Made by a program: the position numbers and the translations under genes
Source of the DNA: Xanthomonas sontii
GTDB taxonomy: Bacteria; Pseudomonadota; Gammaproteobacteria; Xanthomonadales; Xanthomonadaceae
Assembly (NCBI RefSeq): GCF_040529055.1
Contig: NZ_CP132342.1
Location: 2,106,001 to 2,170,000, forward strand
Direction: 5' to 3'
DNA: 64,000 nt
Notes under the pieces: generated by a model
What the model was told of the DNA's origin: nothing
Database searches by the model: none
What the model saw: the letters and a program-made list of their open reading frames with translations, nothing else
Part shown: piece after piece, positions 16,584 to 26,137 of the stretch
How the letters are laid out: every line of letters starts with the position of its first letter
Position numbering within the stretch: the first letter of the stretch is position 1

Positions 16584-16732
16584 GGCCCCTTTCTCTCATT
16601 GTCTTGTCGAACCAGCGCTGAGCGGTCGCGAGCCAGCCGAGACAGCCGCCGGCGCACTGTCAAACCCGCTTCATCGACCAGCGCTAGGCTGGCCGATGCC
16701 TGAGCGTTCGCTCGTTGCCGGTGTTGCTTCTC

Positions 16733-18823
16733 GTGGTCGATCACAGCCGTCGTCGTTTTCTCACCCGCACGTCCATGGCCCTTGGGGCTGGCGCGACCAT
16801 GCCGCTGTTGCCGGGCGTCATCCGCAGTGCGCTGGCGGTGCCGCCGGCGCGGGTCACCGGCACGCTGCAGGACGTGCAGCATGTGGTGATCCTGATGCAG
16901 GAGAACCGCTCCTTCGATCATTACTTCGGCTGTCTGCGCGGGGTGCGCGGCTATGGCGATCCGCGGCCGCTGCGGCTGCCCAGCGGCAAGCCGGTCTGGT
17001 ACCAGCCCGAGCGCAAGGGCAGCGATCGTTACGTGCTGCCGTTCCGGCTCAACAGCCAGACCAGCAGCGCGCAGTGGATGAAGGATCTCAACCACGACTG
17101 GAAGGGCTCGCACGAGACCTGGAAGCACCACGATGCCTGGATCGCGCAGAAGAGCGCGATGAGCATGGGCCACTTCCAGCGCGAGGACCTGCCGTTCTAC
17201 TACGCGCTGGCCGACGCCTTCACCCTTTGCGACGGCTACCACGCCTCGCTGTTCGGCCCGACCAATCCCAATCGCATGTACATGTTCACCGGCACCAGCG
17301 GCCTGAGCGTCGGCAACGACGGCGAGCAGGCGGTGAACAACCGCGACGACGGCAACTGGACCGCGGACATGGCGCGCGACAATCCGCGCTTTCCCGGCTA
17401 TACCTGGAGCACCTACTCCGAGCGCCTGCAGCAGGCCGGCATCAGTTGGCAGGTCTATCAGGAGTTCGATAACTACGGCGACAACAGCCATCCGTACTTC
17501 GCTAACTTTCGCAAGCTGGACCGCGCGTCGCCGTTGTACCGCCGCGGCCGCGCCATCGTGCCTGGCTCCACCGCCGACAACGCCAAGGCCTCGCGCGGCG
17601 AACACCTGGTGGCCGCGTTCGAGCGCGACGTGCGCGCCGGTACGCTGCCGCAGGTGTCGTGGATCGTCGCGCCGTACCTGCTCAGCGAGCATCCCGAGGC
17701 CACCCCGGCCTATGGCGAATCCTTGAGCGCGCGGCTTCTGGAGGTGCTGGCCGCTTCGCCGGAGGTCTGGTCGAAGACGGTGTTCCTGATCAACTACGAC
17801 GAGAACGACGGCTTCTTCGACCACGTGCCGCCGGCGTTGCCGGCGATCCGGCCGGAGCTGGGCGCCAGCAACGTGGATCTGCATGGCGAGGACTATCACG
17901 GCGTGCCGGTCGGGCTGGGGCCGCGGGTGCCGATGCTGGTGGTGTCGCCGTGGAGCCGCGGCGGCTGGGTGAACTCGCAGGTGTTCGACCACACCTCGGT
18001 GCTGCGCTTCCTGGAGCAGCGTTTCGGCGTGATGGAGCCGAACATCAATCCCTGGCGCCGCGCGGTTGCCGGCGATCTGACCTCCACGCTGGACTTCGTC
18101 GGCCACGATTCGGCGCCGGTTGCCTTGCCGGATACCCGCGACTACATCGCCCGCATCGATGCCACCGCGACGCTGCCGCCGCCACAGCGCCCTGCCCAGC
18201 AGGCGCTGCCGGTGCAGGAGCCCGGGCAGCGCCCGGCACGCGCGTTGCCGTACGATTTCGATGTGCGGCTAGAGGTGCAGGCGGACGCGCGCGTGTTGCG
18301 CATGCGCAACCGCGGCACGGCCGGCGTTGCGCTCAATACCTATGCCGACGAGGGTGTGGCCGGGCCCTGGTTCTACACACTGGCCGCCGGCAGCGAGCTG
18401 CAGGATGCGCGCCCCTGGCGCGGCGCTGCCGCCGATGCCGGCTACGCGTTGCGCGTGCACGGGCCCAATGGGTTCCTGCGCGAGTTCCATGGCGACGGGA
18501 TCGGCGATGCCGGTCTGCAGGCCGAGGCCGACTACGATGCCGTCGCGCAATGCTTGCTGCTGACGCTGGTCAATGCCGGTGAGCAGCCCTGCGCGTTGCG
18601 CGTGCGCAACGGGTATCGCGGCGATGGTGGCGAGCAGGCGATCACGCTGGCTGCCGGTGATCGCACCGTCCTGCGTCTGCCGCTGCAGGCACAGCACCAC
18701 TGGTATGACCTGACCATCGACAGCGCGACTTTGCCGCAGTGGCGGCGGCGCCTGGCCGGGCACATCGAGACCGGCCGGCCGAGCATGAGCGATCCGGCGA
18801 TCGGCCGCGCGGTCGACGCGTAG
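16733..18823 (+). CDS. Tat-exported non-hemolytic (phosphocholine-type) phospholipase C
   Basis: A roughly 696-residue phospholipase of the PlcN/acid-phosphatase AcpA superfamily that hydrolyses phospholipid head groups outside the inner membrane. It begins with a twin-arginine signal (DHSRRRFLTRTSMALGAGA). Catalytic-domain landmarks are VVILMQENRSFDHYFG, LFGPTNPNR, INYDENDGFFDHVPP and the late PMLVVSPWSRGGWV, followed by two C-terminal beta-sandwich repeats typical of bacterial PLC (about 490-690). No ATG is available: GTG 16733 (MVDHSRRRF), GTG 16721 and TTG 16715 are candidates, with 16733 preferred by family start. In Xanthomonas such enzymes are type II secretion substrates. Confidence 0.92.
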   Translation: MVDHSRRRFLTRTSMALGAGATMPLLPGVIRSALAVPPARVTGTLQDVQHVVILMQENRSFDHYFGCLRGVRGYGDPRPLRLPSGKPVWYQPERKGSDRYVLPFRLNSQTSSAQWMKDLNHDWKGSHETWKHHDAWIAQKSAMSMGHFQREDLPFYYALADAFTLCDGYHASLFGPTNPNRMYMFTGTSGLSVGNDGEQAVNNRDDGNWTADMARDNPRFPGYTWSTYSERLQQAGISWQVYQEFDNYGDNSHPYFANFRKLDRASPLYRRGRAIVPGSTADNAKASRGEHLVAAFERDVRAGTLPQVSWIVAPYLLSEHPEATPAYGESLSARLLEVLAASPEVWSKTVFLINYDENDGFFDHVPPALPAIRPELGASNVDLHGEDYHGVPVGLGPRVPMLVVSPWSRGGWVNSQVFDHTSVLRFLEQRFGVMEPNINPWRRAVAGDLTSTLDFVGHDSAPVALPDTRDYIARIDATATLPPPQRPAQQALPVQEPGQRPARALPYDFDVRLEVQADARVLRMRNRGTAGVALNTYADEGVAGPWFYTLAAGSELQDARPWRGAAADAGYALRVHGPNGFLREFHGDGIGDAGLQAEADYDAVAQCLLLTLVNAGEQPCALRVRNGYRGDGGEQAITLAAGDRTVLRLPLQAQHHWYDLTIDSATLPQWRRRLAGHIETGRPSMSDPAIGRAVDA

Positions 18824-19172
18824 TGGCTGCACTGGCGCTCTGATGCGTGGCCAGTTTCTGGCTGAGCACGGATGTTGCCGGAGCAGGACCTATAGGTAAT
18901 GTGGCCGCTGTAGAAGTCACTGTGATCCGGGTTCACTAAGCGAGGCCATTGGCGCTTTGACCCTGTTGCAGTCGGGACTGAAGTCCCTCCCACAAGGATG
19001 GGGACGGCCTTCGACGTCGCTGACAGCGGGTGCGCATGACGCCCGGCGATGCGTCGGCGCTGGCGGCAGATTCAGTCGCGATCCTTTCGAGCGCATGCGA
19101 TTCTGAAACGACGGCCAATGCCGCATGGCCATCCCCGTGCCCTGCAAGTTCGCCTCGCTCCCAAAACGCAAA
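18824..19172. other. Gene-free stretch after phospholipase C
   Basis: About 350 bp with no credible coding frame between the convergent phospholipase C and TonB-receptor genes. It contains one half of a REP-like palindrome (18971-18995). Confidence 0.5.
18971..18995. repeat. Half-copy of REP-like palindrome
   Basis: GTCGGGACTGAAGTCCCTCC followed by CACAA matches one arm of the palindromes at 14365 and 48740. The short GGGACT...AGTCCC core is itself self-complementary. Confidence 0.65.
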
Positions 19173-19200
19173 CGCCGCCGCTGCAAGAGCAGCGGCGGCG
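19173..19200 (-). terminator. Rho-independent terminator of the TonB-receptor gene
   Basis: A perfect 12-bp stem, CGCCGCCGCTGC (19173-19184) with GCAGCGGCGGCG (19189-19200), and AAGA loop. In the direction of the minus-strand receptor gene it is followed by TTTGCGTTTTGG, a T-rich tail. It lies 33 bp past the receptor stop. Confidence 0.85.
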
Positions 19201-19232
19201 CGTGATGCCTTCCCTGGCAGTGTCGCGTCGGC

Positions 19233-21542
19233 TCAGAACTTGCCGCTGAAGGTGACGAAGAACTGGCGCGGCGCACCGGCCATCAGCGTCTGGTTGTAGC
19301 CGTTGGGGTCGGAGACGACGTAGCCATTGGTGCCGACGGTCGCGAAGTAGCGTTTGTCGAACAGGTTGGTGACGTTCGCGCTCAGGCCCAGGTTCTGGAA
19401 CATGCCGACCTGGCCGAAGTCGTAGCCGGCGCTGAGGTCGAAGCGCCAGTAGCTGGGCACCGACGAGTCGTTGAGGTAGCTGATGTAGCGGCGGCCGGTG
19501 TACTTGCCGTCCAGCGAGGCGTGCCAGCCGGCGTTCTCGTAGGCCAGGCTGCTGGAGAACATCCACTCGGGGATGCCGACCACGCGCTTGCCGGAGGTCG
19601 CCACCACACCGCCGTTGAGGTAGTCGTCCTGGTAGGTCGAGTCGTCATAGGACAGCGAGTTCAGCCAGCGCAGCTGTTCGATCGGACGCCAGATCACCGC
19701 CAGGTCGGCACCCTGGCTACGCACCGAACCGACGTTGTTGAGCGTGGCCGAGCAGGTCTGGATCGCGCTGCACGGCGAGGTGACCAGCAGGCGGTCGTCG
19801 AAGGTGGTGTGGTACAGGGCCAGCGACGCTTCCACGCCGGCGCCGCGCACGCGGTAACCCAGTTCGTAGGTCTGCGCGGTCTCCGGCTCCAGCGAGCCCT
19901 TGATCGCATTGAACGCGGCCTGCGATTCCTGGAACGGGGTGAAGCCGAAGCCGGCCATGTTCTTGTTGTAGGAGGCGTAGACCTCCTGGTGATCGTCGAT
20001 CTTGTAGTTGATGCCGACCTGCGGTAGCAGGTCCGAGTCGGCCTTGATCTCGCCGGCGGCATTGGACGCGGACGGCACCTGCGACTGCGCGGTGGTGTCG
20101 ACGATCAACTTCTTGGCGCCGAAGTTCAGGGTCAGGCGCTCGTCCATCAGGCGCAGCGTGTCCTGCGCGTAGATCATGGTGGTGTCGGTATCGTAGTGCT
20201 GGGCGAAGCCGCGCGCGAACAGGGTGCCGTTCTTGTTGAAGTAGTACAGGTCGGTGAACGGACCGTCGAGCAGGAAGTAGTTGCGCTCCTGCACGGTCTT
20301 GGCGTTCTGGTACCAGCCGCCGACCTCGATCTCGTTGCCGGCCACGGTGAAGTTCAGCGAGCCGGTGACGCCATGGCGGTTGAGGCGGTAGTCGGTGGTG
20401 CGCATCGACAGCGGCACGCTGGGCGAGGACGCGACGTACGGCGTGGTCCACTGGCCTTCGCCGTTGTTGTCGTGGTAGTAGCCGGTCAGGTTCAGCGTGG
20501 CGCTGCCGCCGAGGTTGAACGTGCCGCTGAGCGCGGCCAGGTTGTCGCGGCGCAGGCCGGCGCCGGAGTAGTAGGACGCGTCGGCCTTGTCGTAGTCGGC
20601 CGGCAGGCCGTTGAGGCTGGCCGGGTAGCTGCCCTTACCGTTGAGCGCGTTGGCGATCTGCACCGCGCTGTTCCAGTCCGGCATCAGGTAGTCCCAATCC
20701 CAGCCGAGGACTCGCTGCGAGGTCAGCGACAGGTCCATGATGTCGTATTCCTTGCGGTGCGAGCTGTCCAGGTACAGGCTGACCCGGTTGCCATCGCCCC
20801 ACTGGTACAGCGCCTTGGCGTTGGCCTGGTTGTACTCGTTGTTGCCGTAGCCCTTCCACTTGTCCATTTCGCCGTGCACCAGCGAGGTGTACAGCGAGAA
20901 GCCGTGGATGTCGCCGGTGTCGCCGCGCAGGTAGGTGCGGCGGGTGCTGTCGGAGCCGAGGGTCTGGCTGAAGCGGAAGCCGGCGTCGGCATCCGGATCG
21001 GCGGAGTAGTAGCGCACGGTGCCGCCGAGGTTGCTGCTCGACGGCGTGCCCAGGCCGCCGGCGCCCTGCGCCAGTTCCACCGAGGCCACGTTCTCGGAAA
21101 TGATCGCGCGGGTCACCTGCAAGCCGTCGCTGACGCTGTAGCTCATGTTGCCCAGCGGCACGCCGTCCAGGGTGAAGCCAAGCCGGCTCTGGTCGAAGCC
21201 GTGCAGGCTGATCGCGGTGGACCATTCGTAGGCGCCGAACGGGTCGGCCGACTGGAACTGCACGCCGGGCAGCTTGTCCAGGACCTTCAGCGCGCTGGTG
21301 CCGGGGGCGGCGATTCCGATGTCCTCACGGGTGATGCGCTGCACCTGGCGGGTGGTGCCGCTGGACACGACGGTGATCGCGTCGAGCATGGTGGCATCGT
21401 TGCCGCTCGCGCTGGCCGCCGCATCGGCGGTTGCGGTGGCGGCGGCCGGCGCGGTCTCGGCCAGCGCGGCGAAGGCCGGCAGGGCGGACACGATGGCGAG
21501 CACCAGCGCGTGCGGGCGCAAGGATCTGGAAGTGGGGGTCAT
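19233..21542 (-). CDS. TonB-dependent outer-membrane receptor
   Basis: A 769-residue TonB-dependent transporter. The signal peptide ends near ALAETAPA; an N-terminal linker leads to a plug domain ([55 protein letters not shown]) and a 22-strand beta-barrel finishing in the canonical terminal aromatic ([11 protein letters not shown]). It would import a large substrate using energy from TonB-ExbBD. No canonical TonB box could be assigned with certainty, and no utilisation genes or iron-box are adjacent, so the ligand is unknown. Xanthomonads carry dozens of such receptors for plant carbohydrates and siderophores. It is divergent from rimK. Confidence 0.94.
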   Translation of the reverse strand: MTPTSRSLRPHALVLAIVSALPAFAALAETAPAAATATADAAASASGNDATMLDAITVVSSGTTRQVQRITREDIGIAAPGTSALKVLDKLPGVQFQSADPFGAYEWSTAISLHGFDQSRLGFTLDGVPLGNMSYSVSDGLQVTRAIISENVASVELAQGAGGLGTPSSSNLGGTVRYYSADPDADAGFRFSQTLGSDSTRRTYLRGDTGDIHGFSLYTSLVHGEMDKWKGYGNNEYNQANAKALYQWGDGNRVSLYLDSSHRKEYDIMDLSLTSQRVLGWDWDYLMPDWNSAVQIANALNGKGSYPASLNGLPADYDKADASYYSGAGLRRDNLAALSGTFNLGGSATLNLTGYYHDNNGEGQWTTPYVASSPSVPLSMRTTDYRLNRHGVTGSLNFTVAGNEIEVGGWYQNAKTVQERNYFLLDGPFTDLYYFNKNGTLFARGFAQHYDTDTTMIYAQDTLRLMDERLTLNFGAKKLIVDTTAQSQVPSASNAAGEIKADSDLLPQVGINYKIDDHQEVYASYNKNMAGFGFTPFQESQAAFNAIKGSLEPETAQTYELGYRVRGAGVEASLALYHTTFDDRLLVTSPCSAIQTCSATLNNVGSVRSQGADLAVIWRPIEQLRWLNSLSYDDSTYQDDYLNGGVVATSGKRVVGIPEWMFSSSLAYENAGWHASLDGKYTGRRYISYLNDSSVPSYWRFDLSAGYDFGQVGMFQNLGLSANVTNLFDKRYFATVGTNGYVVSDPNGYNQTLMAGAPRQFFVTFSGKF

Positions 21543-21823
21543 CGAAAGTCACCAATCAAGAGGGGGAGACGTTCCGGTCCTGCCGCGCGGGGCGCGGGCA
21601 GCCGGCACCGGGCCGGTACGCGGCCCGCCCGCCACGATGCAACGGTTTTGTGAACGTTTCGGGGCGGTCCGATGTCGGCTGTGGGACAGCACGCGGAACG
21701 TGGGTGATGGCGATCACCGCGCGTCCTGGCCTTGCCACGACGTCGGCACCTGCGGCGACGTGCGGCATCGCGGCGCCGGTGGCGCGACGTATGATGCCGG
21801 GCCTGCCACCGCCGCCGCCTTCG

Positions 21824-22717
21824 ATGAAGCTCGCCATCCTGTCCCGCAATACCAAGCTGTACTCGACCCGGCGCCTGGTCGAGGCCGGCCGCGAACGCGG
21901 GCACACGGTGCGCGTGCTCGACCCGCTGCGCTGCTACATGCGCATCGCCGCCGGCGCTTTCACCATGCATTACAAGGGCAAGCCGATCACCGGCTACGAC
22001 GCAGTGATCCCGCGCATCGGCAATTCGGTGACCCGCTACGGCACCGCGGTGCTGCGGCAACTGGAGATGATGGGCGTCTGCACGCCCAACCCGTCCGACG
22101 CGATCCTGCGCGCCCGCGACAAGCTGCGCGCGCACCAACTGCTGGCGGCCAAGGGCATCGACATGCCGATGACCGTGTTCGGCGACAACCCGGACGACAC
22201 CGGCGATCTGCTGTCCATGCTCGGCCCGCCGCCGCACGTGGTGAAGTTGAACGAGGGCACCCAGGGCACCGGGGTGATCCTGACCGAGAAGGCCAGCGCC
22301 TCGCGCGGCGTGGTCGAGGCGCTGCGCGGGCTGTATGCCAATTTCCTGGTGCAGGAGTTCATCGGCGAGGCCGAGGGCGCCGACCTGCGCTGCTTCGTGG
22401 TCGGCAACCAGGTGGTGGCGGCGATGCGCCGCACCGCGCCGGAGGGCGACTTCCGCTCCAACCTGCATCTGGGCGGCACCGCCGAGAAGACCGCGGCCAG
22501 CCGTGGCGAGCAGGAGGTCGCGGTACGCTCGGCCAAGGCGCTGGGCCTGGGCGTGGCCGGCGTCGATCTGATTCGCTCCAAGCGCGGGCCGCTGGTGCTG
22601 GAGGTCAACTCCACCCCGGGTCTGGAAGGCATCGAGACGGTCTGCGGACTGGATATCGCCGGCAAGGTCATCGAGCACCTCGAAGCTTGCCTGAAACGAA
22701 AGAAATCAGGGGCTTAG
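21824..22717 (+). CDS. rimK: RimK-family ATP-grasp glutamate ligase
   Basis: A 297-residue ATP-grasp ligase that in E. coli adds glutamates to the C-terminus of ribosomal protein S6. An N-terminal domain ([44 protein letters not shown]) precedes the ATP-grasp fold: [31 protein letters not shown], and the metal/phosphate site VAGVDLIRS with [15 protein letters not shown]. Length and motifs match RimK closely. The ATG at 21824 is the family start; an in-frame ATG at 21791 would add a proline-rich extension. It ends 122 bp before a strong terminator and has no rimA/rimB neighbours, unlike the Pseudomonas rimABK operon. Confidence 0.94.
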   Translation: MKLAILSRNTKLYSTRRLVEAGRERGHTVRVLDPLRCYMRIAAGAFTMHYKGKPITGYDAVIPRIGNSVTRYGTAVLRQLEMMGVCTPNPSDAILRARDKLRAHQLLAAKGIDMPMTVFGDNPDDTGDLLSMLGPPPHVVKLNEGTQGTGVILTEKASASRGVVEALRGLYANFLVQEFIGEAEGADLRCFVVGNQVVAAMRRTAPEGDFRSNLHLGGTAEKTAASRGEQEVAVRSAKALGLGVAGVDLIRSKRGPLVLEVNSTPGLEGIETVCGLDIAGKVIEHLEACLKRKKSGA

Positions 22718-22838
22718 TCGCATTACTGGCCGTTCGTTCTGGCTTAACACCGGTTTAATTCCGCCCTGCGTAAGCTTCTCCGGACCGCAGCTCTGCCCTC
22801 CTCAGCAGGAACGGTAATCGGGATAGAAAAACTTTCGG

Positions 22839-22871
22839 CCCAGGCAGCTCCGCTGCCTGGGTCTTTTTCTT
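22839..22871 (+). terminator. Strong Rho-independent terminator after rimK
   Basis: CCCAGGCAG (22839-22847), loop CTCCG, CTGCCTGGG (22853-22861), then TCTTTTTCTT. It is a textbook terminator, 122 bp past the rimK stop, a gap long enough to hold an untranslated region or a small RNA. Confidence 0.9.
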
Positions 22872-23375
22872 GGGCGATTTGTTGGCGATCGCAGACCCCG
22901 GCCGACGCCGGGGTCGCGCTTGCGGGCATGTTTGCGCGGCAGCTACATTGCGACGCAATGGGGAACTGCGGAATGCAGGAGCCCGGATCGGTCACGGCGC
23001 CAAGGTGAGGCGCCCATGAACGTGAAGAAAGTGTTCGCACGGCAACTCAGTACAATTCGGCAGCGATCTGACTCGGGTGAACGTGTTCAAGAAGCAGGCG
23101 AGCCTGGCTTGGCGCAGGCGTTGCCGAAGAACGAATGGCAGGCCGCGCCGTTTGCGAGCGCCGTAGCTCGCGAGCGGATCGGCTGGAGCGAGAACTGATA
23201 GCGGCGACGAGCTGTCCAAGGCAGCGAATCGTCAGGTGGATCGCGAGGGCGAAAGTTCGCCTGGGCATCCATCGGAACGCATTGCAAATACCATGGCGGC
23301 GTGCCGCTGTGGACGACGAGGAGGCGCGGCATCCGCGGCGCACTCTACTGATACGTAGTACGACTGACGGGGTAC
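22872..23375. other. Long non-coding stretch upstream of the two-component system
   Basis: About 500 bp between the rimK terminator and the response-regulator start. It contains a second perfect hairpin, GACCCCGGC (22894-22902) with GCCGGGGTC (22907-22915), lacking a T-run, and one possible small ORF (23016-23198). Otherwise I see no gene. Confidence 0.5.
23016..23198 (+). CDS. Possible small protein, 60 residues
   Basis: An ATG at 23016 preceded by AAGGTGAGG (7-nt region, usable RBS) opens a 60-codon frame beginning MNVKKVFARQLSTIRQRSDSG. It is charged, soluble and without known motif. It lies upstream of the response regulator on the same strand. GC-rich DNA produces such frames by chance, and nothing beyond the RBS supports translation. 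Confidence 0.25.
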   Translation: MNVKKVFARQLSTIRQRSDSGERVQEAGEPGLAQALPKNEWQAAPFASAVARERIGWSEN

Positions 23376-24059
23376 ATGTTGGTGCGAATTCTAGTGATCG
23401 AAGACAACAGCGACATCGCTGCCAATCTCGGCGACTATCTCGAGGATCGCGGTCATACCGTCGATTTCGCCGCCGATGGCGTCACCGGTCTGCACCTGGC
23501 GGTGGTGCACGAGTTCGATGCGATCGTGCTCGATCTCAATCTGCCCGGCATGGACGGCATCGAGGTCTGCCGCAAGCTGCGCAACGAAGCGCGCAAGCAG
23601 ACGCCGGTGCTGATGCTCACGGCGCGCGATTCGCTGGACAACAAGCTCGCCGGCTTCGATTCCGGCGCCGACGACTACCTGATCAAGCCGTTCGCGCTGC
23701 AGGAAGTGGAAGTGCGGCTCAACGCGCTGTCGCGCCGCGGCAAGGGCGTGCACACCCGGGTGCTGGAGACCGGCGATCTGGAATACAACCTGGATACGCT
23801 GGAAGTGCGTCGCCAGGGCAAGCTGCTGCAGCTCAATCCCACCGCGCTGAAGATCCTGCAGGCGCTGATGGAAGCCGCGCCGGCGGTGGTGACCCGGCAG
23901 GAACTGGAAACCCGCGTCTGGGGCGAGGAACTGCCCGATTCCGATTCCCTGCGCGTGCATATCCATGGTCTGCGCGCGGTGGTGGACAAGCCGTTCGACG
24001 TGCCGATGATCCAGACCCGCCACGGCATCGGCTACCGCATCGCCGCACCCGATGCCTGA
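23376..24059 (+). CDS. OmpR/PhoP-family response regulator
   Basis: A 227-residue two-domain regulator. The receiver has the acidic pair E9-D10, the phospho-acceptor D53 in IVLDLNLPGMDG, the switch Thr in LMLTARD and K in LIKPF. The C-terminal winged-helix domain (about 130-225) carries LNPTALKILQALMEAAP and RVHIHGLRAVVDKPF followed by a wing ending GIGYRIA. The histidine kinase gene overlaps its last 8 bp, so they are translated together. The lengths resemble the RaxR/RaxH pair of X. oryzae, but I cannot establish that orthology here. Confidence 0.94.
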   Translation: MLVRILVIEDNSDIAANLGDYLEDRGHTVDFAADGVTGLHLAVVHEFDAIVLDLNLPGMDGIEVCRKLRNEARKQTPVLMLTARDSLDNKLAGFDSGADDYLIKPFALQEVEVRLNALSRRGKGVHTRVLETGDLEYNLDTLEVRRQGKLLQLNPTALKILQALMEAAPAVVTRQELETRVWGEELPDSDSLRVHIHGLRAVVDKPFDVPMIQTRHGIGYRIAAPDA

Positions 24060-25386
24060 AGCGCCTGCGTTGCCGCGTGTGGTGCGGCGGCGCGGACGCT
24101 ACCGCCGCCGCCTCCGCAGCCGCATCATCCTCTCGTTCGTGCTGTTGGGCTTCGGCCTGACCGCACTGTTCGCGTTCGCCACCAACTGGGCGCGGGCACG
24201 CGTGGAGAACCAGCTGGTCGAGGTGGTGCTGAACCGCAACATCGACGAATACTCGCACCGGTTCTTCTCCGATCCGTCGAAGAACCCGGATCTGCCGGTG
24301 CAGCAGATGGTCGGCCGGGTGGTCAAGAGCGACCGCTTCGAGGCGCTGCGGCGCGAGCAGCCGGAGTGGTACAACTTCTCCGACGGCATCCACAACGTGT
24401 CCGGTCGCGACGAAACCGGCAAGCCGTTCTCCTACAAGGTGGCGGTGCGCAAGACCCCGAACGTCTGGTTCTTCCTCGCCTATGACATGACCCAGACCAT
24501 GCAGGGCGAGGTGCAGCTCAAGCGCACCCTGATCCTGTCGGTGCTGGTGTTCAGCGCGTTGTCGCTGGTGATCGGCTGGTGGTCGGCGTCGCGGGTGATG
24601 CGGCCGGTGTCGGACCTGGCCGCGCGCCTGCGCGCCTATCGCGGCAGCAGCGACCCCAAGCCGCTGGCGCCGCACTTCCCCGACGACGAGGTCGGCCAGC
24701 TGGCCGAGGCGCTGGACGACTATTCGGCGCGCCTGACCGAAGTGGTGCAGCGCGACCGCGAGTTCAATGCCGACGTCAGCCATGAACTGCGCACGCCGCT
24801 GGCGGTGATCCGCGGCGCCACCGAGCTGCTGCTGACCCGGCCCAATCTCGACGAGAAAGTGCTGCAGCGCCTGCAGCGCATCCAGCGCGCCGAACAGCAG
24901 TGCAGCGACTTGATCGGGTCGCTGCTGCTGCTGTCGCGCAACGAGCGCGGGCAGGGCCACAGCAACGTCGCCAAGGTGGCCGAGCAGTTGATCGAGTCGC
25001 ATCGCGCGCAACTGGGCGGCAAGCCGCTGCAGTTGCTGCTGGAAGGCGAGCGCAACCTCACCATCGATGCACCGGAGGCGGCGCTGTCGGTGGCGCTGGG
25101 CAATCTGATCGGCAATGCCGTCAAGTACACCCAGGAAGGGCAGGTGGTGGTGCGCGTGCTGAGCGACGCGGTGCAGGTGATCGATTCCGGCCCGGGTCTG
25201 AGCGAGGAGGACGCGGCCAAGCTGTTCCAGCGCGGCTACCGCGGCACCCACGCGGGCCATTCGCAGGGTGGCGGCATCGGTCTGTCCATCGTCAGTCGCC
25301 TCTGCGATCTCTATGGTTGGCAGGTCAACGTGCGTCCGGGCGCCACCAAGGGCGTAGTGGCGACACTGTGGTTCAAGCCGGCCTGA
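24052..25386 (+). CDS. Sensor histidine kinase, partner of the upstream regulator
   Basis: A 444-residue inner-membrane kinase. TM1 (IILSFVLLGFGLTALFAFAT, about 23-43), a roughly 120-residue periplasmic sensor, TM2 (TLILSVLVFSALSLVIGWW, about 162-180) and HAMP precede the HisKA domain with the phospho-accepting H244 in DVSHELRTPL. The ATPase domain has N-box GNLIGNAVKYT, G1 VIDSGPGLSEEDA and G2 GGGIGLSIVSRLC. The ATG overlaps the regulator stop. The signal is unknown. Confidence 0.94.
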   Translation: MPEAPALPRVVRRRGRYRRRLRSRIILSFVLLGFGLTALFAFATNWARARVENQLVEVVLNRNIDEYSHRFFSDPSKNPDLPVQQMVGRVVKSDRFEALRREQPEWYNFSDGIHNVSGRDETGKPFSYKVAVRKTPNVWFFLAYDMTQTMQGEVQLKRTLILSVLVFSALSLVIGWWSASRVMRPVSDLAARLRAYRGSSDPKPLAPHFPDDEVGQLAEALDDYSARLTEVVQRDREFNADVSHELRTPLAVIRGATELLLTRPNLDEKVLQRLQRIQRAEQQCSDLIGSLLLLSRNERGQGHSNVAKVAEQLIESHRAQLGGKPLQLLLEGERNLTIDAPEAALSVALGNLIGNAVKYTQEGQVVVRVLSDAVQVIDSGPGLSEEDAAKLFQRGYRGTHAGHSQGGGIGLSIVSRLCDLYGWQVNVRPGATKGVVATLWFKPA

Positions 25387-25413
25387 GGCTGGCGACGGCG
25401 CTTCGTCCATCGC

Positions 25414-25434
25414 GTAGGAGCGGCTTCAGCCGCG
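25414..25434. repeat. Diverged REP-like palindrome
   Basis: GTAGGAGCGGCTTCAGCCGC carries the GGAG-CGGCTTCAGCCG core seen with GGGCTTCAGCCC in the other copies. It lies between the convergent kinase and coaE genes. Confidence 0.5.
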
Positions 25435-25494
25435 GCCGGGCGTTCCCGGTAAGGATTGATCGCGGCTGATCCCAGAGGGAACAAAGGCGACTAT

Positions 25495-26124
25495 CTACAA
25501 AGACGCTGACGCCTTGGCCGCAGCCAGCGCACGGTACTGAGTGTCCAGCTTCTCCACCGCTTCCTGCAGTGCCGTCGCGGCGCCGTCGTTGACCACCACG
25601 TCGTCGGCGATGGCCAGACGCTCTTCGCGGGTGGCCTGGGCCGCCAGCATGCGCTGCGCCAGGTCGGCGGTGATGCCGTCGCGTTGCATCAGGCGGGCGT
25701 GTTGCAGCGCCTCGGGGGCGTCGATCACCAGGATCCGGTCGAGCCAGGGATAGCGCGCGCGCGCACCGACCTCGGTCAACAAGGGGATGGCGGCGATCGC
25801 GTAGGGTCCGGCGGCCGCGCGGCACTGTTCCTGCAGCAACCGGCGAATAGCCGGGTGGGTGATCGCTTCCAGGTCGCGGCGTGCCGTTGCGTCCTCGAAG
25901 ATCCGCTGGCGCAAGGCGGCGCGGTCGAGTTGCCCATCGTCCTGCAGGATCTGCGGCCCGAACCGCGCCACGATCTTTGCCAGGGCGGGGTGGCCGGGCG
26001 CGACCACCGCACGCGCGGCGAGGTCGGCATCGGCGACGGCGATGCCCTTGGCCTCGAAGCGGCGGCTCAGTTCGCTCTTGCCGGAGGCCACGCCTCCGGT
26101 CAGGCCGACGACGAAATCAGTCAA
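25495..26124 (-). CDS. coaE: Dephospho-CoA kinase
   Basis: A 209-residue P-loop kinase for the last step of coenzyme A synthesis (dephospho-CoA to CoA). The Walker A VGLTGGVASGKSELSRRF, the DADLAARAVVAPG CoA-binding stretch, LDRAALRQRIFED, and ITHPAIRRLL with the IPLLTEVGAR lid region are all characteristic. The best start is a TTG at 26124 with GGAG about 8 nt upstream; no ATG or GTG fits. It is 13 bp after pilD, the standard pilD-coaE arrangement of gammaproteobacteria. Confidence 0.95.
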   Translation of the reverse strand: MTDFVVGLTGGVASGKSELSRRFEAKGIAVADADLAARAVVAPGHPALAKIVARFGPQILQDDGQLDRAALRQRIFEDATARRDLEAITHPAIRRLLQEQCRAAAGPYAIAAIPLLTEVGARARYPWLDRILVIDAPEALQHARLMQRDGITADLAQRMLAAQATREERLAIADDVVVNDGAATALQEAVEKLDTQYRALAAAKASASL

Positions 26125-26137
26125 GCCTTGGGCTCCG

